From positions 1,916,001-1,980,000 of the forward strand of contig NZ_CP064295.1 in NCBI RefSeq assembly GCF_015476115.1: a DNA stretch of 64,000 nt, written 5' to 3'. Positions 1-10,625 of the stretch are shown here, piece after piece (the first letter of the stretch is position 1; the number at the start of each line of letters is the position of its first letter). This DNA is from Aegicerativicinus sediminis (GTDB lineage: Bacteria; Bacteroidota; Bacteroidia; Flavobacteriales; Flavobacteriaceae). A program made the position numbers and the translations under genes. The notes under the pieces were generated by a model, which saw only the letters and a list, made by a program, of their open reading frames with translations, was not told where the DNA came from and did no database searches.

Positions 1-780
1 GCGGAAGGAGCTGATCTCCGAGTGCTTTACTCTCCTTTAGAGGCAGTTGAAGTTGCCAAAGCAAACCCAAATAGAGAAGTGGTGTTTTTTGCTGTCGGAT
101 TTGAGACGACTGCGCCTGCAAATGCAATTTCGGTATTACACGCCGAAAAGGAAGGCTTAAAGAACTATTCAATTTTGGTCTCACATGTATTAGTGCCACC
201 TGCAATGGAAGCCATTTTGGACGATGAATTTTGTAACATTGATGCATTCCTTGGAGCCGGCCATGTATGTGCGATAATGGGTTATAAAGAATACATGCCG
301 ATAAGTGAAAAGTATAAAATTCCCATTGTAATTACAGGGTTTGAGCCATTGGATTTGGTTCAAGGAATTTATATGGCGGTATCACAATTAGAGGCAAACG
401 AATATACTGTAGAAAACCAATACGCTCGTGTTGTAAAAAAGGAAGGGAATATAGCAGCCAAGGAAGTAATTAGTAAAGTGTTCAGGGTAGGAGATAGGGA
501 ATGGCGTGGAATTGGAAAAATACCCAATAGTGGCTACTTAATTTCAGAAGAATACAAGGCGTTTGATGCCGGAATAAAATTTCAAATTATTGGGAATGAT
601 AATGTTTTACATACTAAATGTATAGCAGGAGAAATATTGAAGGGTTTAAAAAAGCCATACCAATGCCCTGCTTTTGGAAAGGAATGCAATCCAACTAATC
701 CCTTAGGGGCTCCCATGGTGTCTTCAGAGGGCGCTTGTGCTGCCTACTATCATTTTTCAGTGGATGAAAATGTGTTATAA
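1..780 (+). CDS. hypD: Hydrogenase maturation protein HypD (5' end cut by window)
   Basis: HypD works with HypC as the iron-sulfur scaffold on which the Fe(CN)2CO centre of [NiFe] hydrogenases is assembled in the cytoplasm. The frame is open from base 1, so the gene starts upstream of the window; about 259 codons of a protein usually near 370 residues remain. Visible family motifs are GFETTAPANA, the FLGAGHVCAIMG stretch with its cysteine, the ITGFEPLDLVQG segment, and the C-terminal cluster region CPAFGKECNPTNPLGAPMVS followed by GACAAY, which supplies cysteines for the [4Fe-4S] cluster. The stop codon overlaps the hypE start by one base (TAATG), so the two are translationally coupled. A GTG at 22 is an internal valine, not a start. 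The other hyp and hydrogenase genes presumably lie to the left. Confidence 0.95.
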   Translation, partial: AEGADLRVLYSPLEAVEVAKANPNREVVFFAVGFETTAPANAISVLHAEKEGLKNYSILVSHVLVPPAMEAILDDEFCNIDAFLGAGHVCAIMGYKEYMPISEKYKIPIVITGFEPLDLVQGIYMAVSQLEANEYTVENQYARVVKKEGNIAAKEVISKVFRVGDREWRGIGKIPNSGYLISEEYKAFDAGIKFQIIGNDNVLHTKCIAGEILKGLKKPYQCPAFGKECNPTNPLGAPMVSSEGACAAYYHFSVDENVL

Positions 781-1793
781 TGAGTAAAGAAGACATAATT
801 AATCTAGGTCATGGAAGCGGGGGATCGATGACTCGAACTTTGCTTGACGATGTCATTTTTAAAACTTTCAGCAACCCCTTGCTTAACCAAAAACACGATG
901 GTTCCATTTTGGAATTAAAAGGGAAAATTGCTATTTCAACAGATAGCTTTGTTGTTTCTCCGATTTTTTTTAGAGGAGGAAATATTGGAGAACTTGCGGT
1001 TAACGGAACTGTAAATGATGTTGCTATGTGTGGTGCCCAACCAAAATATTTGAGTTTAGCTTTTATTGTTGAAGAGGGACTTAAGATAGAAGAATTTATT
1101 GCTATTGTTAATTCAATTAAGGCCACCGCTGATCGATGTGGTGTTGAAATAGTTACTGGTGATACAAAAGTTGTGGAACGTGGTAAAGGCGATAAGATTT
1201 TTATTAATACAACTGGTGTTGGGGTAATTCATCCTAAAGCGAATATTTCTATGGAGCGAATAAAAGTTGGGGATAAAATAATAATAAATGGAAATATTGC
1301 TCAGCATGGGATGGCCATAATGTCTCAAAGAGAGGGTTTAGAGTTTGAAAGTGATATAGTTAGTGACACTGCCAATCTAAATTATATCGCAAACGAATTG
1401 CTAGATCAATTTGGAGATGACGTTCATTTGTTCAGAGATGCAACTAGAGGTGGCGTTGCTAGTGTATTGTCAGAAATTGCATTAGATACCGGCAAGGGGG
1501 TTTATATTGAAGAGAAAAATTTGCCAATAGATAAGCAGGTTTCTGCTGCATGTGAAATTTTGGGTCTAGATCCACTATATGTCGCCAACGAGGGTGTTTT
1601 CCTGGCAGTTGTAGATCAATCTGTTGCAACTGAAGTATTAAGGCAAATGCAAACTAATCAAAATGCAAAAAATTCAATGTGCATTGGAGAAATAACTCAA
1701 TCAAATTCTAAGAAGGTTGTGATGGAGAGTGTAATTGGAGGAAAACGTATCGTTACCCCTTTAATCGGAGAACAGTTGCCAAGAATCTGTTAA
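780..1793 (+). CDS. hypE: Hydrogenase maturation protein HypE (carbamoyl dehydratase)
   Basis: HypE dehydrates the carbamoyl group loaded on its C-terminal cysteine by HypF, giving the thiocyanate that supplies the cyanide ligands of the [NiFe] site. The protein is 337 residues, normal for the family. It starts with a glycine-rich HGSGGSMT segment, has the AIR-synthase-like ATP site (STDSFVVSPIFFRGGNIGEL, then VNDVAMCGAQP and RDATRGGVASVLSEIA), and ends in PRIC, the obligatory C-terminal cysteine. It follows hypD with a one-base overlap. Its last four bases overlap the convergent transporter gene. The intact active-site tail says the maturation pathway is functional. Confidence 0.96.
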   Translation: MSKEDIINLGHGSGGSMTRTLLDDVIFKTFSNPLLNQKHDGSILELKGKIAISTDSFVVSPIFFRGGNIGELAVNGTVNDVAMCGAQPKYLSLAFIVEEGLKIEEFIAIVNSIKATADRCGVEIVTGDTKVVERGKGDKIFINTTGVGVIHPKANISMERIKVGDKIIINGNIAQHGMAIMSQREGLEFESDIVSDTANLNYIANELLDQFGDDVHLFRDATRGGVASVLSEIALDTGKGVYIEEKNLPIDKQVSAACEILGLDPLYVANEGVFLAVVDQSVATEVLRQMQTNQNAKNSMCIGEITQSNSKKVVMESVIGGKRIVTPLIGEQLPRIC

Positions 1794-2500
1794 AAGGAAA
1801 AAAACCAATAAACACCTATAATAATAGCTAATAATCCGGCAGCTAATCGAATTCCATTAAAAAATGTCTCGTTTTGTGAATTGGCAGAATAACCTGAAAT
1901 ATTCCCAACGACATAGGCAAAAGTAGTCATGGCGAGCAAGGTGCCAAATGCGAAACCGAGGATATAGGTAATGGAATCAGTATATCTTGTAAAACCTAAT
2001 ACGGGAGAAAACAATAAGAAATGAGCAATTCCAGACAAGCCATGAAGCGTACCAATAGACAATACTGCTGTTTTGGTGTGATTCACAGGTAAATTATGGT
2101 GATGTTTATTAGTCATTTCATGTGGTCGTAGGTGATGTTGTTCATGCTCATGAATAACAGGTTGCTTAACAATTTGAAGGTGTAAATGACCATTTTTTTG
2201 TCGTTTCTTAAAAATTCTATATAACGACCAAACCCCAATACCTATAAGTGTTAATCCTACCAATTGTTCGCTAAATTCTGAAATCGCTTCTATCGGAATC
2301 ACATTTCGAAATATTACAAATAGGAAGCCAATTGCTAGCATCCCTAACAAATGCCCTACACCCCAAAGAAAGCCTGTTTTCCATGCTCCTTTTTGTGATT
2401 CTATTGCAAAAGGTGCAACCGCTGCTAAATGATCTGGTCCAGCAATAACATGTATGGAAGCAGCAATTAATCCTGCAATTAGTGGAAATTCTATGGGCAT
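1790..2500 (-). CDS. Nickel/cobalt transporter, NiCoT/UreH-like membrane protein
   Basis: A 236-residue polytopic inner-membrane protein with about six hydrophobic segments. The first helix carries HVIAGPDHLAAVAP, a variant of the HxxxxDH metal-uptake signature of nickel/cobalt permeases, and a later helix has GTLHGLSGIAHF. A cytoplasmic or periplasmic loop around residues 105-145 is very rich in histidine (HLHLQ, HEHEQHH, NKHHHN), as expected for Ni or Co capture. It sits tail to tail with hypE, overlapping by four bases, so its likely role is nickel supply for the hydrogenase, although it is transcribed the other way. It could instead be annotated as a urease-accessory UreH or sulfite-exporter-like protein; the metal itself is inferred. 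Confidence 0.75.
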   Translation of the reverse strand: MPIEFPLIAGLIAASIHVIAGPDHLAAVAPFAIESQKGAWKTGFLWGVGHLLGMLAIGFLFVIFRNVIPIEAISEFSEQLVGLTLIGIGVWSLYRIFKKRQKNGHLHLQIVKQPVIHEHEQHHLRPHEMTNKHHHNLPVNHTKTAVLSIGTLHGLSGIAHFLLFSPVLGFTRYTDSITYILGFAFGTLLAMTTFAYVVGNISGYSANSQNETFFNGIRLAAGLLAIIIGVYWFFSF

Positions 2501-2612
2501 AATTGAAGGGGTTTCAAGATTTTGGTTCTCATCAGTTTTAGTTGAAAAACTAATTCCAAGCTAATTAAGATTTAAGTCAATTTCTATGACATTAATCATA
2601 AAAAAGAGGTGG

Positions 2613-2646
2613 TTTGCAGCCATTTGAAACCTTAAGATTATATTTA
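2613..2646 (+). promoter_or_regulatory. Candidate promoter of glpD-glpK
   Basis: TTTG at 2613-2616 and TATATTTA at 2639-2646 are spaced 22 bases apart and resemble the Bacteroidota -33 (TTTG) and -7 (TAnnTTTG) elements, with one mismatch in the last base. The start codon lies about 40 bases downstream. Confidence 0.35.
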
Positions 2647-2684
2647 ATAAATTAAATTAAAGAGCAGTTTCAATATTCTTCAGT

Positions 2685-4247
2685 TTGAATTCACGAGAAA
2701 GGTTAGTATCCAAATTAGAATCGACAGCTAAATGGGATATAATTGTGATAGGCGGCGGCGCTTCAGGATTGGGAGTTGCTGTGGAGGCTGCTTCGAGAGG
2801 CCTAAATACACTATTATTAGAGCAATACGATTTTGCAAAGGGGACTTCTAGTAAAAGTACCAAGTTATTGCACGGAGGTGTTCGTTATTTAGCCCAAGGT
2901 GATGTGGGCTTAGTAATTGAGGCACTTCGGGAAAGGGGTCATTTAAAAACAAATGCAAAACACTTATTTGTAAATCAAGAATTCATTATTCCTAATTATA
3001 ACTGGTGGTTTGGGGGTTATTATTGGTTAGGTTTGAAAATGTATGATTGGTTGTCTACAAAACTGAGTTTAGGATCGTCTAAATTTTTGTCTAAACGGAA
3101 AGTTTTGGATATGTTACCCACTTTAAAAACTGAAGGTTTAGATAATGGGGTAACCTATCACGATGGCCAGTTTGATGATGCCAGACTTGCTATAAATTTG
3201 GTTCAAACTGCAATAGAAAAAGGAGCGATTCCACTTAATTATTTCAAAGTTTTAGATTTTAATAAAAATGACAAGAATCAGATTGTGTCATTAGAGGTTA
3301 ACGATGTGGAATCATCTAAAACATATACTGTTTCGGGAAGTGTAATTGTAAACGCAACAGGCATTTTCACGGATAAAATTTTGAAATTATACCGTCCTAA
3401 TCACAAGAAAACAGTAGTTCCTAGTCAAGGGATTCACATAGTGCTAGATAATAAAATCTTAAAAAGTACCAAAGCCATAATGATACCTAAAACTTCTGAT
3501 GGCAGAGTATTGTTTGTCATTCCCTGGTACGATAAGGTGATTGTTGGTACAACTGATACACCAATTAAGAAACCTAAGATTGAACCCAAAGCCTTAGAAT
3601 TTGAAATAGATTTTATTTTAGATACTTTAAATCATTATCTGGATTGCGAGGTAGGTAGGGATGATATTTATTCCATATTCACAGGGCTGAGACCATTGGC
3701 AAAACCAGAAAAGGAGGAGAGTACTAAGGATGTTTCGAGAAGTCATAAAATAAATATAGATGGCAACCTTTTATCTATAGTTGGAGGTAAATGGACAACC
3801 TATAGAAAGATTGGTGAAGATGTAGTCGATTCAATTGCAAAGAATTTTTCCATAAAATGTGATTCTTCGATTACACTTAGCCTTTCTATTCACGGAAATG
3901 TCAAGGAATTAATTGAAGCTCCCAACCATCTAATTTTTTATGGGAGTGATTTGCCTGAATTTCTTAAGTTTCAAGAAAGTAATTCGAAATATTCGGAAAT
4001 AATTCATCCGAAATTCAATTTTACAGTCGGTCAAATTGTTTGGAGTATTCGGTTTGAATTTGCACGAACAGTAGAAGACTTCTTGTCTCGAAGAATTAGA
4101 ATGTTATTGTTAGACGCCAAATCAGCAATTGAAGCTGCCCCTAAGGTGGCGGAGGTTATGGCCGAGGAATTAGCATATTCAGATCAATGGAAAAAAGAAC
4201 AAATACAACAGTTTACACAACTCACTAACTCATATTACTTACCTTAA
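2685..4247 (+). CDS. glpD: Glycerol-3-phosphate dehydrogenase, FAD-dependent, GlpD
   Basis: Oxidises sn-glycerol 3-phosphate to dihydroxyacetone phosphate and passes electrons to the quinone pool at the inner membrane. The 520-residue protein opens with the FAD dinucleotide fold [13 protein letters not shown] (about 18-30) and the family signature [17 protein letters not shown]; later come the VNATGIF and [16 protein letters not shown] segments and a C-terminal DAO_C helical domain. The start is taken as TTG at 2685, since an in-frame stop lies at 2658-2660 and no ATG occurs before the FAD motif. glpK follows 10 bases after the stop. The aquaglyceroporin that would admit glycerol is encoded separately at 14677. 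Confidence 0.93.
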   Translation: MNSRERLVSKLESTAKWDIIVIGGGASGLGVAVEAASRGLNTLLLEQYDFAKGTSSKSTKLLHGGVRYLAQGDVGLVIEALRERGHLKTNAKHLFVNQEFIIPNYNWWFGGYYWLGLKMYDWLSTKLSLGSSKFLSKRKVLDMLPTLKTEGLDNGVTYHDGQFDDARLAINLVQTAIEKGAIPLNYFKVLDFNKNDKNQIVSLEVNDVESSKTYTVSGSVIVNATGIFTDKILKLYRPNHKKTVVPSQGIHIVLDNKILKSTKAIMIPKTSDGRVLFVIPWYDKVIVGTTDTPIKKPKIEPKALEFEIDFILDTLNHYLDCEVGRDDIYSIFTGLRPLAKPEKEESTKDVSRSHKINIDGNLLSIVGGKWTTYRKIGEDVVDSIAKNFSIKCDSSITLSLSIHGNVKELIEAPNHLIFYGSDLPEFLKFQESNSKYSEIIHPKFNFTVGQIVWSIRFEFARTVEDFLSRRIRMLLLDAKSAIEAAPKVAEVMAEELAYSDQWKKEQIQQFTQLTNSYYLP

Positions 4248-4257
4248 TTCGGTCATT

Positions 4258-5751
4258 ATGAAGGAACAATATATACTAGCAATTGATCAGGGTACTACCT
4301 CTTCCAGAGCAATAATTTTTAATAACCAATCAAAGATAATTGGTTTAGGTCAAGTTGATTTTAAACAGTATTATCCTCACCCCGGATGGGTTGAGCATGA
4401 TGCAGAGGAAATCTGGGAAAGCCAGTGGAAAGCTATTCAAATTGCAATAGAAAAAGCAGACATCACCCATTCTCAAATTGCCGCAATCGGAATAACCAAC
4501 CAACGAGAAACAACCTTAATTTGGGATAAAATATCAGGTGAGCCTGTACATAAGGCCATTGTTTGGCAGGATAGAAGAACTTCCAATATGTGTGATAGAC
4601 TGAAAAGCGAAGGGAATATCGAAACATTTAAAAGGAAAACAGGGCTGGTAATTGACGCTTACTTTTCTGGCACAAAAATAAAATGGTTTCTAGATAATGT
4701 AGATGGCCTTAAAGAAAAGGCCTTAAATGGGGAAGTGTGTTTCGGTACAATTGATTCTTGGTTAATTTGGAAATTAACTAAAGGCCAAAAATTTATTACC
4801 GATGTTACCAATGCGAGCAGGACCTTAATTTTTAATATTCATACACTCAATTGGGACGAGGAATTACTGGAAATATTGGAAATTCCTTCAGCTATTTTGC
4901 CTGAGGTGGTTGGTTGTAGTGAAGTAGTTGCCCATACTGCTGATGGCCTTTTTGACACCAGCATACCCATTTGTGGAATTGCTGGTGATCAGCAAGCTGC
5001 ATTATTTGGTCAACTGTGTATTAAAAAGGGTATGGTTAAAAACACCTATGGAACGGGTTGTTTTCTATTGATGAATACAGGTGATAAACCAGTTTATTCA
5101 GAAAATAATTTGTTGACCACAGTGGCGTGGAAGATTAGCGGAAAGGTTAATTATGCCTTAGAGGGAAGTGTATTTATAGGAGGAGCTGCTGTACAGTGGT
5201 TGAGGGATGGACTTGGATTAATCAATAATGCAGATGAAATTGAGGAATTGGCAAAATCGGAAAAAGATAATGGAGACGTTTATTTTGTGCCAGCATTATC
5301 GGGATTAGGTGCTCCTTATTGGGACAGTTACGCCCGGGGAACTATAGTGGGGATTACAAGAGGTACAACTAAAGGGCATATAGCCAGGGCGACGTTAGAA
5401 AGTATAGCTTTCCAGGTTTATGATATAGTTAAATCTATGGAGGCAGATTCAAAAGCAAAAGGTAGTGAATTGCGAGTCGATGGTGGTGCAGCAGTCAATA
5501 ATTTACTGTTGCAATTTCAGAGTGATATTTTTGGATTTGACGTAGTCCGACCAACCCAATTGGAAAGCACCGCATTGGGGGCAGCATATCTTGCAGGACT
5601 GGCAGTTGAGTTTTGGGATAACTTAGATGTGTTGCAAAGCCAATGGAAAAAAGATAAGGTATTTCATCCCGGAATGAAGGCTAGTGAAAGAGACGCATTC
5701 CTTCATAAATGGCATAGGGCTATAGGAAGAAGTAAAAATTGGATTGAGTGA
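4258..5751 (+). CDS. glpK: Glycerol kinase GlpK
   Basis: Phosphorylates glycerol with ATP to sn-glycerol 3-phosphate, the substrate of the upstream GlpD. At 497 residues it has the full FGGY-kinase length. The N-terminal phosphate-binding loop [14 protein letters not shown], the substrate segment [13 protein letters not shown] with [10 protein letters not shown], the adenosine motif [12 protein letters not shown] and the C-terminal [13 protein letters not shown] are all present. It is co-oriented with glpD with a 10-base gap and followed directly by a strong two-way terminator, which defines a two-gene glycerol operon. Confidence 0.97.
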   Translation: MKEQYILAIDQGTTSSRAIIFNNQSKIIGLGQVDFKQYYPHPGWVEHDAEEIWESQWKAIQIAIEKADITHSQIAAIGITNQRETTLIWDKISGEPVHKAIVWQDRRTSNMCDRLKSEGNIETFKRKTGLVIDAYFSGTKIKWFLDNVDGLKEKALNGEVCFGTIDSWLIWKLTKGQKFITDVTNASRTLIFNIHTLNWDEELLEILEIPSAILPEVVGCSEVVAHTADGLFDTSIPICGIAGDQQAALFGQLCIKKGMVKNTYGTGCFLLMNTGDKPVYSENNLLTTVAWKISGKVNYALEGSVFIGGAAVQWLRDGLGLINNADEIEELAKSEKDNGDVYFVPALSGLGAPYWDSYARGTIVGITRGTTKGHIARATLESIAFQVYDIVKSMEADSKAKGSELRVDGGAAVNNLLLQFQSDIFGFDVVRPTQLESTALGAAYLAGLAVEFWDNLDVLQSQWKKDKVFHPGMKASERDAFLHKWHRAIGRSKNWIE

Positions 5752-5769
5752 AAAAATAACGTTAAAATA

Positions 5770-5796
5770 AAAAGGTGGGGAGCTCCCCACCTTTTC
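5770..5796. terminator. Bidirectional intrinsic terminator between glpK and susD
   Basis: A perfect 26-base palindrome (5770-5795) with A4 and T4 flanks and a GC-rich core AGGTGGGGAG/CTCCCCACCT. It lies between convergent genes and can serve both strands. Confidence 0.9.
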
Positions 5797-5816
5797 TAAA
5801 ATTAATTTCAACTCTA

Positions 5817-7511
5817 TTAATTAGCCCACCAAAGGTCGGTTCCTTGTTCATCTGGTCCTTGAGTAGAATTAGCAGCCTCTGTATTTACGCCGTTAGTGTT
5901 ATAAGAGGAATTACCATAACGTAAACGTTGCGGATATTCGCCATTCAAATCACCAGCACTAAAGATATCATAATCAGATACACCATTTGCCAATTCTGAA
6001 GGATAGCCCGTATCCCTTACAACTGCCCATGCCTCAAAACCATCTGTATAATCTGCTATCCATCTTTGGATTGCAACTTTTTCTAGGTTTTCTTCGGTTG
6101 TGCCATTTAAAAGAGCCATATCTTCAGTTGCAATATATTGTGAGATAGCATCCTCTGTAACACCCCAAATCAACATAGCTTGTCTAATGCCTTCTTGGTA
6201 ATACATTTGGGGATCCCCAGTTCCAGTGCCTTTGAGAATTGCCTCCGCTTTAAGGAAGTTACCTTCCGCTGCTGTCATTACAATTTCTGGGAAAATTGGT
6301 AATCCCTGGTTTTTTGGATTTGTTACAATTTCTGCTGGGAATGAAAACATTTCATTTTTAACATGGGTGTAGATATCGCCATTTAAGCGGCTAGGTTGCC
6401 CCACATAAAATTCTCCATCAGCAATAGTAACCTCAACGTTGTTTGCATTATTAACTCTTGTATACGGGACGTTTGCATCATCTAGTAGTCCAACTAAAAA
6501 GTTCACATGTTTATCAAACAAGGCCACTCCAGTACCTTCAGAAGGTTTGCTAAAAGTGATTACACCTCCAGCAATTGGTTGTGCATATTTAGATAATCTT
6601 GGATCGTTGTTGTCTCTAAGAATGTCTATAAGAGTTTGTCCTACCTTCCACTTAGAACCTAAACCTCCGAAATTATGCCATACATCACCATATGCAGAAT
6701 TTGCCCATTGACTAATTTCCGTGTCTTTTTCCATTAAGGCATTGTCTTCGGATGTCGACAAAACATCAGCCTGCATGGCTTCACTCACTGCCGCTTCTGC
6801 AAAAGAAGCTCCTGATGCTCCCATTGCTCGAAGCCCCATTCTTAACTTAAGTGTATTGGCGAGTTTTTTCCACTTTTGTAGATCCCCGTTAAAGAATAAA
6901 TCATTATTGGTTAGTATTTCCACGCCCTCTCCAGTTGAAGTTTCACTGCCGATGATCGCCATGGCTTCATCCAGCTCATTTATTACACCTTCATAAATGG
7001 TTGCTTGATCATCAAAATGAGGAGTTACAATGTCTGGATCTGATGCCTCTGAATAAGGAAGCATTCCAAAAGTGTCTGTAAACATTTGGTAATACAACCC
7101 TTTCATTATTAAACCAATTGCATAATATTTCTCATTTTCCAACGCACCGCCTTCCTGTACAAAATTCATGTAGGAGGTTAGCCTACTATTATAACCGGCC
7201 ATCCAATCGAATGCCGCATCTGTATAACCAGAATTATAAGAATATCCCAAGCCATCATTCCACCAACTTCCGTTAAAACCAAAGGTGAACTGTCCAGCAA
7301 AACGGTCTGCATGTATTAATTGTGCACGCCAATAAGGGTATCTATTTGGAGCATAAAGTTCAATCTGGGCACCAGTTAGAAAAAATTTCGCACTCACCTC
7401 TGAAGAGGGGAAAGCATCAGGTCTTTCATTAATTTCATCAAAATCGGAACATCCAGCAAAAAGCAACGAGATGAACAGAATTGAGACATAAACATTAAAT
7501 TTTCTTTTCAT
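5817..7511 (-). CDS. SusD/RagB-family outer-membrane lipoprotein
   Basis: A surface-exposed, mostly helical glycan- or nutrient-binding lipoprotein that forms the lid of the partner SusC channel. The 564-residue precursor has a lipoprotein signal peptide ending LFAG-C with the lipidated Cys at 21, followed by DFDEINERPDAF, a very common start of the SusD-like_2 subgroup. The body is rich in aromatic residues and TPR-like helices (LKLRMGLRAMG, FLKAEAILKGTGTG). It lies six bases after susC. The substrate cannot be read from sequence; the upstream NagB/PIG-L gene suggests amino sugars. This subgroup is also used for peptides and other oligomers. Confidence 0.92.
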   Translation of the reverse strand: MKRKFNVYVSILFISLLFAGCSDFDEINERPDAFPSSEVSAKFFLTGAQIELYAPNRYPYWRAQLIHADRFAGQFTFGFNGSWWNDGLGYSYNSGYTDAAFDWMAGYNSRLTSYMNFVQEGGALENEKYYAIGLIMKGLYYQMFTDTFGMLPYSEASDPDIVTPHFDDQATIYEGVINELDEAMAIIGSETSTGEGVEILTNNDLFFNGDLQKWKKLANTLKLRMGLRAMGASGASFAEAAVSEAMQADVLSTSEDNALMEKDTEISQWANSAYGDVWHNFGGLGSKWKVGQTLIDILRDNNDPRLSKYAQPIAGGVITFSKPSEGTGVALFDKHVNFLVGLLDDANVPYTRVNNANNVEVTIADGEFYVGQPSRLNGDIYTHVKNEMFSFPAEIVTNPKNQGLPIFPEIVMTAAEGNFLKAEAILKGTGTGDPQMYYQEGIRQAMLIWGVTEDAISQYIATEDMALLNGTTEENLEKVAIQRWIADYTDGFEAWAVVRDTGYPSELANGVSDYDIFSAGDLNGEYPQRLRYGNSSYNTNGVNTEAANSTQGPDEQGTDLWWAN

Positions 7512-7517
7512 AATTTT

Positions 7518-10500
7518 TTAGAATTTAAGATTGACATTGAAACCTAGACTACGTATTGGAGGGACGTTATTGATAGAAATTCCCTGTCCACCTATGGTAG
7601 TACTTAATACCGCTTCTGGATCGATATCGTCTGCCTCTCTATAGAAGAAGAATAGATTTCGGCCTATCAAACCTATACTTGCAGATGTTAAGCCAATTTG
7701 CTCAACGGCTGAAGAAGGTATATTGTAATTTAAAACAAATTCCCGTAACCTTATATTGGTTTGGTCATAAACATAATTTTCTGCAATTCCAGAGACACCA
7801 CCCCAATATTCTTGAGCAGTTATATTTTCTGTGTTGGCAGAACCGGTACCTTCATTGATAGCATCTAAAACTACTCCGCCATCTCTATATTGAAGGGTTC
7901 TATCGGAGACACCAGAAGCATCCAATGATGCTGAGGTTGCTGAGTATATTTCTCCTCCGAAACGGCCGTCAATTAAAAATCGTAAGGAAAGGTTTTTATA
8001 AGTAAGAGTATTACTTAGACCTGCAATCCAGTCAGGTTGAGAGTTGCCTAAATATTCTGCAGTTGAGGAAGCTAAAGGACGACCTTCTGCATTTACCAAT
8101 AAATTACCGGCATCATCCCTTTTCCAAGTTGTTCCATAGATATCTCCTATACTTCCACCTACTTCTGCGCGGATCGAAACATTTCCACTGTTTGTAGTAT
8201 TCAAAACAAAATTGTCGATACCATCAATTAGTTCGATTAGTTTATTTTCATTCTTAGAAAAGTTTAGAGAAACATCCCAACTAAAGTTTGAAGTTTCAAC
8301 TGGTACACCACCGATTAAGAATTCAATACCCTTATTTTCTACTTCACCAACATTTTCCCTAAAGAAACTATATCCGGTTGCGGCAGGTACAGGAACATCA
8401 AATATCATGTCTTTAGTTTTGATATTGTAAATCGAAAAATCGGTATAGAGTCGATTGTTGAATAATTTTGCTTCAAAACCAAATTCAAGTGAATTAACAG
8501 ATTCGGGTTTCAAGTTCTCATTAAATTTAACACTTGGCGTGTTTAATGTTGTTAAGCCTAGGTATCCTTGGGAAGGAACATCAAAGGTTTGATAAATTTG
8601 ATAAACACCAGTATCATTACCAACCTCAGCCCAGCTTGCTCTTAACTTCAATAAGTTTAAGGTTGATTTATTGGGGTCAATAAACCTATCTACAAGTAGG
8701 GAGTAACTCACTGCTGGATAGAAATATGAATTGTTGTCTTCTGGGAGAGTTGAAGACCAATCATTCCTTCCACTTAATTCTAGATACATGAAGTCATCAT
8801 AAGCGAAATTAAGGTTTCCATACAAAGAGTTAACCTTCTTTATGGCCAAAGGTGAGTGGTAGCTTTGTTGGATATTTGTATTTGCTAAAAATGCTCTTGT
8901 CGGAATTTTAAATTGTGAACCTGTCACCCTCATGGTTTCATAAGTTCGTTTTGAAAGGTTACCACCAACATTGGCATTTAAGTTTAGTTTTTCGGTTAGG
9001 TCTTTGTTTAAAGAGACCAAAAAGTCTGCATTGAATTCCGTGTATTTATTCGATCCAAAATTAACGCTTCCCCATCTTACAAAGTGATGCCCTGGTTGAG
9101 TAACGACATCTGAACGTACATTAGCAACGTCCGATCCAACTCTTACAAATGCAGATAACCACTCATTAAAATCATAGTTTATTTTTCCAAATCCCAGGAA
9201 TCTATTTCTTCTTTCATCATTTTTATCGTGGTTCTGAATCCAATAAGGGTTACCTATGCTTTTTCCTTGACCTGCATATCCTATAACATCATATTCATTA
9301 ATGCCTGCTCCAATGTCATATAAAGCTGCGTTTGGGTCTTGGAACATTTTCAAATCATTTACAGCAACGTTTCTTGGCATACCGAAAACATATGCCAAAA
9401 CACCTTCTGTTCCTAAATTGACTCTGTTGTTAAGTTCTTGAGTGAAGTAAGTTACCTTTCCATCAAAACTCAACTTGTCAGTTAAATCAACGAGAGATCT
9501 CAAGTTGAAGTTGTGGCTATCTAATTTTGATCCTGGCATTATAGAGGTGGTGCTATTGTTTGTGTAGGAAAATCGCAAACTGAAGTCCTCTGTTCCTTTA
9601 TCTAGGGAAAGGGAATTAATGCTTTTAACTCCCGTTTCAAAGAAATCTTTCACATTGTCAGGTTGGGCACTATAAGACCTTTGTTCCCCTGTATAATATA
9701 GCTGTTGGGAACCATCTAATCTTGACCCCCAAGAAGATCCGCCCATTCCAGGTAAATCAGGGTAGGGGGCTCCGTTTGTTCCTTGACCATACTCATTTTG
9801 ATAATCTGGAAGGAACATTACATTTTCCATAGTAACGTTAGAAGTTAAGGAAACTCCTAAACCTGCACCTCTTCTTCCCTTTTTGGTTGTGATTAAAACC
9901 ACACCACTAGCTGCTCTAGATCCATAAAGTGCAGCAGCGTTCGGACCTTTTAAAACCGAAATAGATTCGATGTCTTCCGGGTTGATATCAGTGATACCAC
10001 CACCAGTAACTGAGCTGCTATATACAGATCCGCCAGATTCCGATCCAGAAGCATCAATAGGCACGCCGTCCACAACAATTAGAGCCTGATTATCTCCCGT
10101 TATAGTATTGTTACCACGAATAATAATACGAGAACCTGAACCGATACCACCAGATTGGTTTACGGTAACACCAGCAACTTTACCTACCAAAGAGTTGGCC
10201 ACGTTGTTGTCTTTTACCATGTTGATTTGTTCGGAGCCTAATTCTGTTACTGCATAACCTAGAGATTTCTTTTCTCTACTTAAACCTAAAGCGGTAACAA
10301 CCACTTCGTCTAAACCTTCTGCAGTTTCTACCATTTGAACATCGATTGTGGTTCTTCCATTAACGGCAACATCTACTAATGCATATCCAATTGATGAGAA
10401 CTCTAAAGTTCCATCAGATGGGATACTAATTGAATAATTACCGTCAAAATCTGTTGAAGTACCCGTAGCTGTGCCTTTTAATATAACATTTACACCCGGC

Positions 10501-10625
10501 AAAGGCATACCGGTTGCTGCATCTGTTACGGTTCCGCTGACATCTACCTGTTGTGCCAAAGCCAAACTTGTAGATAGCAGAAAGATTGATGCAAAAAACA
10601 TCACTTTAATGAAATTCTGTACCAT
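7518..10625 (-). CDS. SusC/RagA-family TonB-linked outer-membrane receptor
   Basis: A 1035-residue TonB-dependent transporter. The N-terminus has a Sec signal peptide ending ALAQ, then a carboxypeptidase-regulatory-like beta domain (VDVSGTVTDAATGMPLPGVN, with DFDGNYSI), the SusC signature region DEVVVTALGLSREKKSLGYA, a plug domain with RGNNTITGDNQALIVVDGVP and GSRAASGVVLITTKKG, and a 22-strand barrel ending in LGFNVNLKF with a terminal aromatic residue. There is no STN domain, so no anti-sigma signalling is expected. It is the first gene of the SusC/SusD pair and lies 138 bases downstream of the NagB-like gene on the same strand. Confidence 0.95.
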   Translation of the reverse strand: MVQNFIKVMFFASIFLLSTSLALAQQVDVSGTVTDAATGMPLPGVNVILKGTATGTSTDFDGNYSISIPSDGTLEFSSIGYALVDVAVNGRTTIDVQMVETAEGLDEVVVTALGLSREKKSLGYAVTELGSEQINMVKDNNVANSLVGKVAGVTVNQSGGIGSGSRIIIRGNNTITGDNQALIVVDGVPIDASGSESGGSVYSSSVTGGGITDINPEDIESISVLKGPNAAALYGSRAASGVVLITTKKGRRGAGLGVSLTSNVTMENVMFLPDYQNEYGQGTNGAPYPDLPGMGGSSWGSRLDGSQQLYYTGEQRSYSAQPDNVKDFFETGVKSINSLSLDKGTEDFSLRFSYTNNSTTSIMPGSKLDSHNFNLRSLVDLTDKLSFDGKVTYFTQELNNRVNLGTEGVLAYVFGMPRNVAVNDLKMFQDPNAALYDIGAGINEYDVIGYAGQGKSIGNPYWIQNHDKNDERRNRFLGFGKINYDFNEWLSAFVRVGSDVANVRSDVVTQPGHHFVRWGSVNFGSNKYTEFNADFLVSLNKDLTEKLNLNANVGGNLSKRTYETMRVTGSQFKIPTRAFLANTNIQQSYHSPLAIKKVNSLYGNLNFAYDDFMYLELSGRNDWSSTLPEDNNSYFYPAVSYSLLVDRFIDPNKSTLNLLKLRASWAEVGNDTGVYQIYQTFDVPSQGYLGLTTLNTPSVKFNENLKPESVNSLEFGFEAKLFNNRLYTDFSIYNIKTKDMIFDVPVPAATGYSFFRENVGEVENKGIEFLIGGVPVETSNFSWDVSLNFSKNENKLIELIDGIDNFVLNTTNSGNVSIRAEVGGSIGDIYGTTWKRDDAGNLLVNAEGRPLASSTAEYLGNSQPDWIAGLSNTLTYKNLSLRFLIDGRFGGEIYSATSASLDASGVSDRTLQYRDGGVVLDAINEGTGSANTENITAQEYWGGVSGIAENYVYDQTNIRLREFVLNYNIPSSAVEQIGLTSASIGLIGRNLFFFYREADDIDPEAVLSTTIGGQGISINNVPPIRSLGFNVNLKF

